From contig NZ_BNBM01000029.1 in the NCBI RefSeq assembly GCF_014655715.1, forward strand, positions 24,103 to 86,878: 62,776 bases of DNA. The letters are read 5' to 3'. Within the stretch, counting starts at the first letter, position 1. Every line of letters begins with the position of its first letter. The notes beneath the pieces were generated by a model, which did not search any database, had not been told where the DNA came from, and was given only the letters and a program-made list of their open reading frames with translations. The position numbers and the translations under genes are program-made. Source of the stretch: Streptomyces lanatus (lineage in GTDB: Bacteria; Actinomycetota; Actinomycetes; Streptomycetales; Streptomycetaceae). This document shows, piece after piece, positions 24,310-33,245 of the stretch.

Positions 24310-25575
24310 ATGACTGGGGGACTTACACCCGCCGAGAAGGCTGAGAGGCCAACGGTCGACTTCGACCACCACTCCCGGGAGTACGTCGAACGCGGTGTCG
24401 AGATCATGCATGGGCTGCGCCAGAAGTGCCCGGTCGCCTGGTCGGAGCAGCACGGCGGCTACTGGGTCGCCACCCGCCACGACGACGTGACGACGGTCTT
24501 CAAGAACGATGAGACGTACTCGTCGGAGAACTGGCAGGGCCGCGGCCCTCGCCAGGGTGTTCTCCATCCGCCCACCCCCCACAAGGAGGGGATGATGGAG
24601 GAGGACCCGCCGGCGTTCATCGCGTACCGCAAGCCGCTGACGAAGTACTTCAGCCAGCCAGCGATTGAGCGTATCCGCCCGGAGATCGAGGACTACGCCG
24701 GCTGGGCCATCGACCAGGTCATCGAGTCCGGCGAAGCCGAACTCGTCATGGGCATTTTCGCTGCGGTGCCGGCGCTGCTGACCAACCGGTTCCTGGGCCT
24801 GCCGCTGAAGGAGGCCACCACCCACGCACTAGCCATGCAAATGGCCTTCAGTATTCCGCCGGACGGCACGCCGGAGGACCGTGCGAAGGCGGACCAGCTC
24901 TTCCGCTGGAGCACTGGTGCCTTCCGCGCCGCCGCCGCCGAGCGCCGTAAGAACCCGACCGACGACCTGATCTCGCTAGTGGCGAATCTCCGCGTCGATG
25001 GAGAGCTCCTCGACATGGAGGAGGTTGTTGGCAACTCGTTCCTCCTGATGAGCGGTGGTATCTCCACGACCACGGCCCTGTTGGCCAACGTCTTCACGTA
25101 CTTCGACGAGCACCCCGAGACACGAGACTGGATCAAGGAGGACTACTCGCGGCTCAAGACGGCCGGTCAGGAGTTCCTCCGGTACTTCTCGCCGGTGCAG
25201 GGCCTGGCTCGCACCGCGACGCGGCAGTGCGCTCTGGGCGACGTCACGATCGAGGAAGACGAGCGGATCTGGATGGCGATGGGTGCGGCGAACCGTGACC
25301 CAGAGGTGTTCCCGAACCCGGACGAGCTCGATCTGGAGCGCTCGCCGAACAAGCATGTGGCGTTCGGTGTGGGCATGCACCGGTGCATGGGCTCCCACAT
25401 GGCCATGGCGATGTTCGAGATCGTTACCGAGCAGACCCTGCGCCGGATGCCCGATCTCAAGATCGATCGGGAACGGTCGCGGCGCTACCAGAGCACCGGG
25501 GTCCTCAACGGGTGGGCTGAGCTCTGGGCCACGTTTACGCCGGGAAGGCCGAACGGGAGCACCCTGGCCCTGTAG
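24310..25575 (+). CDS. Cytochrome P450
   Basis: 421 residues from the ATG preceded by GAAGGAGCC; a TTG further upstream is less likely. The K-helix ExxR is EFLR and the haem-binding loop is HVAFGVGMHRCMGSH, with the Cys ligand. The I-helix reads LLMSGGISTTTALLAN: the acidic residue that usually precedes the conserved Thr (AGxD/ET) is replaced by Ser. It would draw electrons from the ferredoxin/reductase at 4940-6486. Substrate unknown, and co-regulation with the island is suggested by the shared operator. Confidence 0.92.
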   Translation: MTGGLTPAEKAERPTVDFDHHSREYVERGVEIMHGLRQKCPVAWSEQHGGYWVATRHDDVTTVFKNDETYSSENWQGRGPRQGVLHPPTPHKEGMMEEDPPAFIAYRKPLTKYFSQPAIERIRPEIEDYAGWAIDQVIESGEAELVMGIFAAVPALLTNRFLGLPLKEATTHALAMQMAFSIPPDGTPEDRAKADQLFRWSTGAFRAAAAERRKNPTDDLISLVANLRVDGELLDMEEVVGNSFLLMSGGISTTTALLANVFTYFDEHPETRDWIKEDYSRLKTAGQEFLRYFSPVQGLARTATRQCALGDVTIEEDERIWMAMGAANRDPEVFPNPDELDLERSPNKHVAFGVGMHRCMGSHMAMAMFEIVTEQTLRRMPDLKIDRERSRRYQSTGVLNGWAELWATFTPGRPNGSTLAL

Positions 25576-25962
25576 GGGAGTGGTTCAGCCAGAACCTGTA
25601 CTGCGACAGCCCTACCGATACCGCCTGCGGAGGACGACCGGTGTGCACCGGTCGCCACAGCGCTCCCGGCTGAAGCCGCTGGGCGGTAGTCACCACCGAA
25701 AAGCGTCAGTCGGCAAGTGAGCTGGAGATGGCAGAAGTAGCGGGCCATCCCGCGCGGCCTGTCCGACGGGATGGGCCCGTCTCAAGCGCCCGCCCTACGG
25801 TCGGGCGGATCTAGCCGGGATGCACTTCCGATGCTCAGGCTGCAGGATCTTGTGAGGGACTCACCCCCGGGCCGCAGACTGCCCGGCAAGCGACGAACTC
25901 GAATATGCCTCAGGACCTGCGGCGCTATGATTTTGGCAGCAGATCCGCCGCGTACAGCCCCT
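25576..25962 (+). other. Intergenic upstream of the SpoIIE-type phosphatase
   Basis: 387 bp. The phosphatase frame is open back to 25771, but the added residues are low-complexity and Arg/Pro-rich. No strong promoter, operator or hairpin stands out. Confidence 0.4.
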
Positions 25963-28299
25963 ATGACGACCATGCAGCCGCCGATGGAGACCGGTCAGGT
26001 ATCCCCCTTCGATGCAACGACAGCGGCAACCGCTGTGATCGATTCACAGGGGATGGTGATCGGATGGAGCAGTGCGGCCGAAAATCTCTTCGGCTCTCTA
26101 GCCGAAGACGTCCTCGGGCGGCCGGTCGACGAGGTGCTCCATGACGCCGATAGCCGACCATCCCCCTGGCTCCACACGACGGACCCGTCGCGGCACGTAC
26201 ATTCTGAGACTCGCAAGATCCGTCGTGCGGACGGGACGTCCGTGACCGTCGTGCTGCAAGTGAGTCCCTTGGACCACCGGAGCACCGGGGCGGCGAGTGT
26301 CGTTGTGGCAGCCACAGTCGATCGGGCGCGGAGGTGGATGACCGACCAGTCCATGCTCCACGGGCTTTCCACTCAGTCACCTGTTGCGCTGACTGTCTAC
26401 GGACCTGACCTGCGTCTTCGGTGGATTAACGACGTGCTCGAGGAGCAATTGGGTCTGACGCGCAGTGACTGCATCGGCCGCTACAGCACCGAACTCCTGC
26501 CGCAGGGCATGATCCTGGCGCCAGAGTCCGCTGGCACCCTTGAGGACGTCATCGCCAAGGTGCTGGAGACCGGTGAACCCGTCTTCGATGTGCTTTACAG
26601 CAGCCCCACACCGGCCGACTTGAGCCACCAACGGATCTGGTCCTGTTCCTATTTCCGGCTGTCGGACGCCGACGGAAGCCCCCTCGGGGTGGGCGAGTCC
26701 TCCTTCGACATTACGAACCGGTACGAGGCGGGGGTCCGTGTGGCGCTTCTTGGCCGTGCCAGCCGGATCGGTACCAGCCTCGATGTCGCACGCACGGCGC
26801 AGGACCTGGCCGCAGTGGTCGTGCCCGATTTCGCGGACCACGTCGAAGTCGACCTCGTGGAACACGTCCTGACCAGCGATCGCCTCTCATCCGGCCACGA
26901 CAAGAGCGGAACGTCCTTGCGGCGGGTCACCGAGCGCAGCGCACAGCCGATGCCGGATGCCGTGCCGAGACTCGGGCTGCTTTTCTCAGCCGAGGCCGGA
27001 GGCCCGCGTCGCATCGTGCTGCCTCTTGCTGCCCGTGACACTGTGCTCGGGACGGTGACCCTCAGCCGCACGCCGCCGCGCTACCCCTTTGCCGCCCAAG
27101 ACGTCACGCTGGCAGAGGAATTGGTCTCCCGCACCGCCGTCTGCATCGACAACGCCAGCCGCTATGCACGCGAGCACACGACGGCTCTCACCCTGCAGCG
27201 CAGCCTTCTGCCCCAGGTCGTGCCGCAGCCCACCGGCGTCGAGGTCGCCCACAGATACGTGCCCACCGCCGATCCACTCGGCGTCGGAGGGGACTGGTAT
27301 GACGTCATCCCGCTGTCCGGCGCGCGCGTGGGGCTCGTCGTGGGGGACGTGGTGGGCCACGGGCTAAACGCCGCTGCCACGATGGGGCGACTGCGCACCA
27401 CCGTCCGTGCGCTTGCTGCACTGGACCTGACACCCGATGAACTCCTGGCTCGTCTCGATGACTTGGTCGGGCAGGCCAGGGTGGGCATCCATCGAACGAA
27501 TAGTGACACGCCGGAAGACCAGGCGCTCGGTACGACTTGCCTCTATGCGATCTATGACCCCGTCACCGCCGTCTGCACTTTGGCGAGCGCGGGCCACCCG
27601 GCCCCCGTCGTCACTGTGCCAGGGCACCCACCGGAACTTCTTGACCTGTCCCCGGGACCACCCCTCGGAATCGGCGGCCTGCCCTTCGGCTGCGCCGAAA
27701 TCCGCCTGGCGGAAGGGAGCCTGCTGGCCTTCTACACCGATGGACTGATCGAGTCCTCGGGCAGGACGATGGATACCGGCATGGCGAGTCTGCGCCGTGC
27801 CCTCGTCGATTCCGCACAGAATCTCGACGCCCTGTGCGACGTGATCACCGCGCCGGTCTCAGCCAGGTCGGCCGAAGACGATGCGACGCTGCTTCTGGTG
27901 CGCGTCAAGTCACTCCCCGCCGAGAACACGGCGAGTTGGCGAGTCGCCCAAGATCCCTCAGCTGTCGCAGGGACACGGGAACATGCGCGAGCGCAGTTGG
28001 AGCAGTGGGGGCTGGAAGAGATGGCCTTCGTCACCGAACTCGTAGTGAGCGAACTGGTGACGAACGCAATTCGCTACGGAAGCGACCCCATCACCCTCAG
28101 AATGCTCCGCGACCAGAACAGGACCCTCATCTGTGAAGTCACCGACGGAGCACACACCTCCCCCTACCTTCGGCGCGCCGCCAACGATGACGAGGGCGGC
28201 CGTGGACTGTTCTTGGTGGCCCAGTGCATGGACCGATGGGGCACGCGCTACACGCGTGAAGGCAAGACGATCTGGGCGGAGATCAAACTCGACGTCTGA
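25963..28299 (+). CDS. PAS-PAS-GAF-SpoIIE phosphatase with HATPase domain
   Basis: About 778 residues. PAS 1 is at ~22-115 (AVIDSQGMVIGWSSAAENLF), PAS 2 at ~130-250 (YGPDLRLRWINDVLEEQLGL), GAF at ~260-400 and the PP2C-like SpoIIE domain at ~420-650 (VGGDWYDVIPL, GDVVGHGLNAAATMGRLR, FYTDGLIES). At the end is an anti-sigma-type HATPase (VVSELVTNAIRYG near 697; DEGGRGLFLVAQCMDRWG). This architecture is frequent in Streptomyces, where it controls sigma factors through anti-sigma antagonists. The start is uncertain: the frame is open from 25771 and several in-frame ATGs lack clear ribosome sites. Confidence 0.88.
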   Translation: MTTMQPPMETGQVSPFDATTAATAVIDSQGMVIGWSSAAENLFGSLAEDVLGRPVDEVLHDADSRPSPWLHTTDPSRHVHSETRKIRRADGTSVTVVLQVSPLDHRSTGAASVVVAATVDRARRWMTDQSMLHGLSTQSPVALTVYGPDLRLRWINDVLEEQLGLTRSDCIGRYSTELLPQGMILAPESAGTLEDVIAKVLETGEPVFDVLYSSPTPADLSHQRIWSCSYFRLSDADGSPLGVGESSFDITNRYEAGVRVALLGRASRIGTSLDVARTAQDLAAVVVPDFADHVEVDLVEHVLTSDRLSSGHDKSGTSLRRVTERSAQPMPDAVPRLGLLFSAEAGGPRRIVLPLAARDTVLGTVTLSRTPPRYPFAAQDVTLAEELVSRTAVCIDNASRYAREHTTALTLQRSLLPQVVPQPTGVEVAHRYVPTADPLGVGGDWYDVIPLSGARVGLVVGDVVGHGLNAAATMGRLRTTVRALAALDLTPDELLARLDDLVGQARVGIHRTNSDTPEDQALGTTCLYAIYDPVTAVCTLASAGHPAPVVTVPGHPPELLDLSPGPPLGIGGLPFGCAEIRLAEGSLLAFYTDGLIESSGRTMDTGMASLRRALVDSAQNLDALCDVITAPVSARSAEDDATLLLVRVKSLPAENTASWRVAQDPSAVAGTREHARAQLEQWGLEEMAFVTELVVSELVTNAIRYGSDPITLRMLRDQNRTLICEVTDGAHTSPYLRRAANDDEGGRGLFLVAQCMDRWGTRYTREGKTIWAEIKLDV

Positions 28300-28350
28300 C
28301 CACATCGAGCGCCGCACCTGTGCCGTGACGCACTCCCTCATTCCGCCGTG

Positions 28351-28703
28351 GTCTCAATGACCGGGAGGAGTTCCGGCAGGTGGCCATCCGAGGTGAGTGC
28401 CGCCGCGCGTCGTTCCGCGGGTACTTCGCCGTAGGACGGACCCGAACAGACCGTATCCGGCGTTGTTGACCAGCACGTCCAAACGGCCCGCCACGCGCAC
28501 GGTGTCCGCGAGGACGGCGCATCCGGGGCTGTCAGGTCCAGCGCGACCGCGGTGATCTGCTTCGGGGCCTGCCGGACCAGATCGTCCAGCCGGTCACGGC
28601 GTCGACCGACGGCGATGACGTGGGCGTCGGTGGCCAGTGCACGTTCGGTCACGAGGCGGCCGAAGCCGGACGTCGCCCCGGTGATGAGCCAAGTAGAAGA
28701 CAT
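28351..28703 (-). pseudogene. Frameshifted, truncated SDR oxidoreductase
   Basis: The first ~60 residues are a clean SDR start (STWLITGATSGFGRLVTERAL, VIAVGRRRDRLDDLV, then VALDLTAPDA). After that the frame breaks, and the expected LDVLVNNAGYGLFG segment appears in another frame (about 28440-28500). The catalytic Tyr/Lys and C-terminal half are gone. It is divergent from a similarly broken regulator, a common Streptomyces SDR/MmyB arrangement. Confidence 0.75.
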
Positions 28704-28892
28704 GGTGAATACTCCTGATCAGAGCTGCAAAGGCGATACAGGGACGGTTGGCTGGGACACAGATGGTGTCTCGCCCTCAAGAACCGCCTGCGCAACCCAT
28801 CGGGGGCAGCGGACCCGGCCTTGTCGATACCTGGGATTCAAAGGGCCACCTAGGGCCTGGGAGTGCCCACCATCGGGCGCGACCATGGGGGT

Positions 28893-29159
28893 ATGGAGCG
28901 GAACGAAGGGCTCGGCGCCTTCCTGCGGGCCAAGCGCGCGGCGACCGACCCTATAGGTGTGGGCATTCACGATGCCTCGACGCGCCGAGTACCCGGACTG
29001 CGCCGGGAGGAGCTGGCGTCAGTGTGGACTACTACACGCGCCTGGAGCAGGGTCGCCCCATCACACCGTCGGAGTCGGTGCTCGATGCTCTGGCGAACGC
29101 CTTGCAGCTGGATCCCGCGGAGCGCGTCGACAAGCTCGCGGTCCGCTACGAGGGGGACT
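28893..29159 (+). pseudogene. Frameshifted MmyB-like XRE regulator fragment
   Basis: Begins MERNEGLGAFLRAKRAATDP and VPGLRREELA, the start of the MmyB-type HTH family. The HTH then continues in another frame as DYYTRLEQGRPITPSESVLDALANALQLD, and everything after ~90 residues (the ligand domain) is absent. The break lies near 29018-29025. It would have controlled the divergent SDR at 28703. Confidence 0.75.
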
Positions 29160-29207
29160 GTCAAACGAGTGGCCCTGTCCTACTTTCGGTGGTGACGGAG
29201 CGTGCCG

Positions 29208-29788
29208 TTATCCGAGGAGGATGCGACGGCGGAGCAGGGTGAAGCCTGCTCGTCCGTGCATCTGGCGCGCGATGCGCTTGGTGTTGGTGTTGACGCCCTC
29301 GGTGGGGCCGTTGCGGTACGGAAGGGTGAGCCCGGCGATCACGGCGTTGTGTCCCGATCCAGGTCCCGGGTGAAGGCATGCAGATGGGGCAGGTCGGCTG
29401 CTCGGACGTGGGCGATCCAGCGTGTGAGTGCGTCGGTGTTGCCGATGTGCGGTGTAAGGAGCGGAGCGAAGTCCCTGATGTGTGCGGCCAGTTGGGTTAT
29501 CTCGGGGCGGGCGGCGGCGAGTTTGGCCAGGAGCTCGTGTTGCTCGGCCTTGAGGTCGTCGGGCCTGGTCAGCAGCATCCGGGCGAGCCGGCGCGGGGAG
29601 ATATGACTGCGCTCGGCGTCCGCACGGTCCTGGTTGATGTACTTGTGCAAGAGGTTCAGGCAGCCCGTGAACCCCAGGGCCTTGATCTCTTCGAAGAGAG
29701 GGTTGACCAGGGCGCCTGGGTCCTCGGCCCGACGTTGGCGCGAGACGGCCGGCAGGAGAACGTCAGGGACGATGGCTTCTCCCGACAT
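29208..29788 (-). pseudogene. ISL3-family transposase, C-terminal remnant
   Basis: About 150 residues (LGFTGCLNLLHKYINQ, RRLARMLLTRPDDLKAEQ) lead into the conserved ISL3 ending, found after a frameshift near 29345: GLTLPYRNGPTEGVNTNTKR, then RIARQMHGRAGFTLLRRRIL and a TAA at 29208. The N-terminal half with most DDE residues is missing. A 55-bp piece of this same transposase (29524-29578) recurs at 39573-39627 inside another gene. Confidence 0.85.
29524..29578. repeat. 55-bp direct repeat, copy A (within ISL3 remnant)
   Basis: Matches 39573-39627 in the same orientation at 52 of 55 positions. It begins TGGCCAGGAGCTCGTG and ends GTCAGCAGCAT. In the transposase frame (minus strand) it encodes MLLTRPDDLKAEQHELL. 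The second copy is the seam of a chimeric ORF. Confidence 0.9.
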
Positions 29789-29900
29789 CGCGGGCCGTCA
29801 CGCCGTGGGCTGGCTCTGATGACATCACATGGGTCGGACAGCTACGGTTATGGGACCCTGCGGGCTTCGGATCGCGGGAAGTAGTTGGTAGGTGTAGCCG

Positions 29901-30812
29901 ATGGCGAGGACCAGGAACTGGGATCTGAACCTGCTGATCCCGCTGGAAGTGCTGCTCACCGAGTGCAGCGTGACACGGGCGGCGCGCCGGTTGTTCCTGA
30001 CACAACCTGCGATGAGTAACGCTCTTTCCCGGCTGCGGCAACACTTCAACGACCCGCTGCTGGTGCGCGATGGCCGGGCAATGCGCCGCACCGCGCGGGG
30101 TGAGGATCTGCTGCTCCAGGTTCGTCAACTACTCGCGCAGATCAACCAGCTGGCACCGGGTGGCTTCGACCCGGCGACTGCGGAGAGACGATTCTCGGTG
30201 ATGATGAGTGACTTCGCGGCCATGGTGCTGATGCCGGCCGTACTCAGGGCCGTGGCCGGGTATCCGGGGATCAGCCTGCGGGTTGTCCCGTATCAGGCCA
30301 GTTACGCGGCCGAACTCGAGGAAGGCGGCATCGACCTGCTGCTGACCATCGACGAGCACCTGATGTCAAATCATCCGACGGTACCGTTGCTGACCGCGGA
30401 CTGGGTAGCGATCACCGTGGTGGATAATCCGCTGGTCGGCGACGAGTTGACGCTGGAGGACTACACGTCCCTGCGGCATGTGGTCGTTCGCTACGACGAC
30501 GGGCGCATCACGACGATGGAGGAGTCGTACGTGCGACGGCACGCGATCGATCGGCCGGTCGCGATGTACGTGCCCTCGTTCACGCATGTGCCCTGGGTGC
30601 TGCCGGGGACGACCTGTCTCGGCGTCGTACCGGGCCCGGTCGCCGAGGCGGTCCGGAGCGCGCTGAAGCTCCGCGTGCTGCCTGTCCCGATACACATAGC
30701 GCCGATCCGGGAGAACATGCAGTGGCATAGCCGGACCGACGATGATGCGGGCGCAGCGTGGCTCCGGTCTGTCATCCTCGAGGCAGCCGCGGAGGTTATG
30801 CCGCTTTCGTGA
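29901..30812 (+). CDS. LysR-family transcriptional regulator (NodD-type)
   Basis: 303 residues. The N-terminal HTH is WDLNLLIPLEVLLTECSVTRAAR with QPAMSNALSRLRQHFNDPLLV, and a periplasmic-binding-like effector domain follows. It is in the same direction as, and 1.3 kb upstream of, the flavin-monooxygenase operon, separated by a decayed P450, so it is a reasonable candidate regulator for that operon. A strong hairpin follows its stop. Confidence 0.9.
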   Translation: MARTRNWDLNLLIPLEVLLTECSVTRAARRLFLTQPAMSNALSRLRQHFNDPLLVRDGRAMRRTARGEDLLLQVRQLLAQINQLAPGGFDPATAERRFSVMMSDFAAMVLMPAVLRAVAGYPGISLRVVPYQASYAAELEEGGIDLLLTIDEHLMSNHPTVPLLTADWVAITVVDNPLVGDELTLEDYTSLRHVVVRYDDGRITTMEESYVRRHAIDRPVAMYVPSFTHVPWVLPGTTCLGVVPGPVAEAVRSALKLRVLPVPIHIAPIRENMQWHSRTDDDAGAAWLRSVILEAAAEVMPLS

Positions 30813-30867
30813 TAATTGGTACCGCTATCTATCATATTGTTGTCCGGTCAGGTGTTCAGTCTCATCC

Positions 30868-30900
30868 TCGGCCGCGGATCCGGTCCGGATCCGCGGCCGA
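30868..30900. terminator. Perfect 15-bp stem hairpin after lysR
   Basis: TCGGCCGCGGATCCG and its exact reverse complement are separated by a 3-nt loop (GTC). It lies 56 bp after the LysR stop. There is no U-tract, as is common for GC-rich actinomycete terminators. Confidence 0.65.
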
Positions 30901-30999
30901 ATGGCTAGTGCTCGCGCCGTCCTTCCTGCTTCGTCCCAATGCCGGGGCGCTGGACGCGGATCCAGGTCGACCGGATGAAATGTGGGCTACGGGATCTGC

Positions 31000-31600
31000 A
31001 AGCACTCGTGGATGACCTGCTGGAACGGGAGATCTACGACGTCGGCCAGCACGGCGAGATCGGCCCATCGTCGTTCATTCCACAGATGGCCGTCTACGTT
31101 AGTGCCAGCCTGGACGCGATGATCAGCATACTCGGAAGCGCGATCTGGGCTGCTGGCATGCATTCCGCTCAGTGCAAGATCCTGCGTAAGGAACCGTCGC
31201 TGATTCCGAACTCTGTTCTGGAAGTACTTCGCCATGAATCACCGGTCCAGCTGTCGGCCAGGGGACCCTGGGTGAGGTACGGATCGACGATTTGTTGATC
31301 CCCGACGATCGACAGGCCCTGATCGTGTTTGGGTCGTCAATCGAGATGAGAGCGCCATTGGGGACCGGATTCCAATCGCTTCGACATCCACCGGGCTGAT
31401 GTCGCGGGGCATCCGGTGTTCGGGTACGGCGCGCACGTGTGCGCCGGCCAACCGTCGCAAGGACGGAGATCGAGGCGGTGCTCGCCGCACTCACCGAGCG
31501 GTCCGCTGGATCGAGGTGACTGTCGGTCCGGTGCGTCCCCAAAACAACACCACGCGTGGTCTTGAGTACCTGCCCGTCAGGTTTGTCCCCGGCCGAGCGG
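31000..31600 (+). pseudogene. Decayed cytochrome P450
   Basis: Translated pieces in successive frames match a P450 C-terminal half. There is an I-helix-like VSASLDAMISILGSAIWAAG, a K-helix EVLRHESPVQ (E..R intact), then in another frame IDDLLIPDDRQALIVFGSS, then FGYGAHVCAG (haem loop with Cys), and near the end PVRFVP. At least two or three frameshifts separate them and the N-terminal half is absent. It precedes an operon that still contains an intact ferredoxin and ferredoxin reductase, probably its former partners. Confidence 0.75.
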
Positions 31601-32108
31601 CCTTCACCGACCGTCATCATGTTCTCGTGATGGCTGGTATCAGTGCCGCCCATCTTGCTGCCCTCGTTGATTTCCTTTTTGATCGTAGTCAAACATATTC
31701 CGGCAATGGAGGCGAAATATTGAAGGTCTATTTCGACGTCGCGCACAAGGCGATCGCGCCGGACGACCTATCGTCGGCGTAGTTCATCCACGGTCGGCTC
31801 ACCCCGGCGTGGATCACGAAGTGGGACCAGAAGTCACCGATCGGCAATTACCCGTGAGTGGAGACCGGGCCTTGCGGCGATCTCCGAGCACGCTGCCAAC
31901 GGCGACGCGGACAGAGTGGACGACATACCGCCACATCAGCGCATCGCGCTCGGGTGGCGCAGTGCTGTTCGCCTATTTGAACGAACCCGTCGTCCGAGCT
32001 GTCGGACCCTGTCGCGAGGAAATGGTCTCACGCTTTGCGACCGTTCTTGAATCCTAGACTATGGCCAATTCCGCGCCGGCTCACTGACGAGAAAGGTAGT
32101 CATTGCAT

Positions 32109-33245
32109 ATGTCGGGAATTACACCGGCGGACAGTTTGCGCACCAAGGCGCATCCCGTCCACAGCGATCGCGTTCTGCGCCTCGGGACGTTCTCCACCAA
32201 CCTCAGCAGCGGATGCGCGATGAGCAACGTTGACGGTGCGCTCGACGCGTCCTGGGAGAGCACTTCCCGCCTGGCCAGGATGGCCGAGGAGATGTCGTTC
32301 GAGGCGATCGTGCCGGTCGGGCGCTGGCGCGGTTTCGGCGGCCCGACGAACTTCAACGGCTCGGGCTTCGAGGCGTACACCTGGGCGGCGGGCATCGGGG
32401 CTCAGACCAGCTATTCAGGGGTCTTTGCCACCTCGCATGTACCGACCATTCATCCGCTGCTCGCGGCCAAGCAGGCGGCGACCATCGACCACATCACGGG
32501 TGGACGGTTCGCGCTGAACATTGTCAACGGCTGGCACCAGCCCGAGATCGAGATGTTCGGCGCTCCGCAGCTCGAACACGACGCCCGCTATGCGACCGCC
32601 GCCGAATGGGTCGAGATCATGATCCGGCTGTGGGCCTCGGAGGAACCCTTCACCTACGAGGGTAAGTACTTCCAGGTCAAGGACGCCTCGTTGTCCCCGC
32701 TGCCGATCCAGCGGCCGCGTCCGGTGCTGATGAACGCCGGCCAGTCGAAGGCTGGCCGGGAGTTCGCAACGAAGTACTGCGACGTCGTCTTCATTACCAC
32801 GGGTGGCGACGATGACCTCGCGGCGCTCAAGGACCAGGTGGCCGCGGTGAAGAAGTACGCCCGCGACGAACACCAGCGCGAAGTGCAGGTCTGGGCGAAC
32901 GCCTACGTTGTCCAGGGCGACACCGAGGAGGACGCGAACGACTTCTACCGACACTACGTCGACGATCTCGGCGACTGGGAGGCGGTGGACAACGTCCTCG
33001 GGAGCTTGGGCATCAATTCGCAGTCCCTTCCCATGGAGAAGCTGCTCGCGATGAAGCGCCACTGGATTGCGGGATGGGGTGGCATCCCGGTCATCGGGAC
33101 ACCGGAGATGATCACGGACAAGCTCGGGAACCTGGCCCGGGCCGGGCTTGACGGGGTGTTGCTGTCTTGGGCCCGCTACGTGGAGGACATGGAGCGGTTC
33201 CGGTCCGAGGCGTACCCGCTGCTGGCTGAGGCGGGTCTCCGATGA
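32109..33245 (+). CDS. FMN-dependent LLM-class monooxygenase (SsuD/RutA-like)
   Basis: About 378 residues from an ATG preceded by GAGAAAGGTAG (a TTG two codons earlier is possible). The luciferase-like barrel shows WRGFGGPTNFNGSGFEAYTW, AATIDHITGGRFALNIVNGW and HDARYATAAEWVEIMIRLW, close in pattern to the pyrimidine oxygenase RutA and alkanesulfonate monooxygenase SsuD. Such enzymes use reduced FMN from a partner reductase, here probably the flavin reductase at 38926. Its stop overlaps the next start (ATGA). In pyridine-degrading actinobacteria a similar enzyme cleaves the ring, so an N-heterocycle substrate is possible. Confidence 0.88.
   Translation: MSGITPADSLRTKAHPVHSDRVLRLGTFSTNLSSGCAMSNVDGALDASWESTSRLARMAEEMSFEAIVPVGRWRGFGGPTNFNGSGFEAYTWAAGIGAQTSYSGVFATSHVPTIHPLLAAKQAATIDHITGGRFALNIVNGWHQPEIEMFGAPQLEHDARYATAAEWVEIMIRLWASEEPFTYEGKYFQVKDASLSPLPIQRPRPVLMNAGQSKAGREFATKYCDVVFITTGGDDDLAALKDQVAAVKKYARDEHQREVQVWANAYVVQGDTEEDANDFYRHYVDDLGDWEAVDNVLGSLGINSQSLPMEKLLAMKRHWIAGWGGIPVIGTPEMITDKLGNLARAGLDGVLLSWARYVEDMERFRSEAYPLLAEAGLR

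Larger units (their letters stand above)
30813..32108 (+). other. 1.3-kb stretch without an intact gene
   Basis: It begins with a relatively AT-rich segment and the hairpin at 30868-30900, continues with a decayed P450 (31000-31600), and ends with about 500 bp in which only short unsupported frames occur (one of 82 codons at 31809). An AGAAAGG ribosome site at the far end belongs to the LLM gene. No promoter of the 813/6518 type is present. Confidence 0.6.

Noticed and set aside
31809..32057. 82-codon ORF upstream of the LLM gene
   Set aside because: No ribosome site, no recognisable domain and composition unlike neighbouring genes; it lies in debris following a dead P450.
32055..32070. Seventh copy of the regulon operator upstream of the LLM gene
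   Set aside because: Only the right half (TGGCCAA) matches; the left arm does not fit, and no TTGAC box is at the expected distance.
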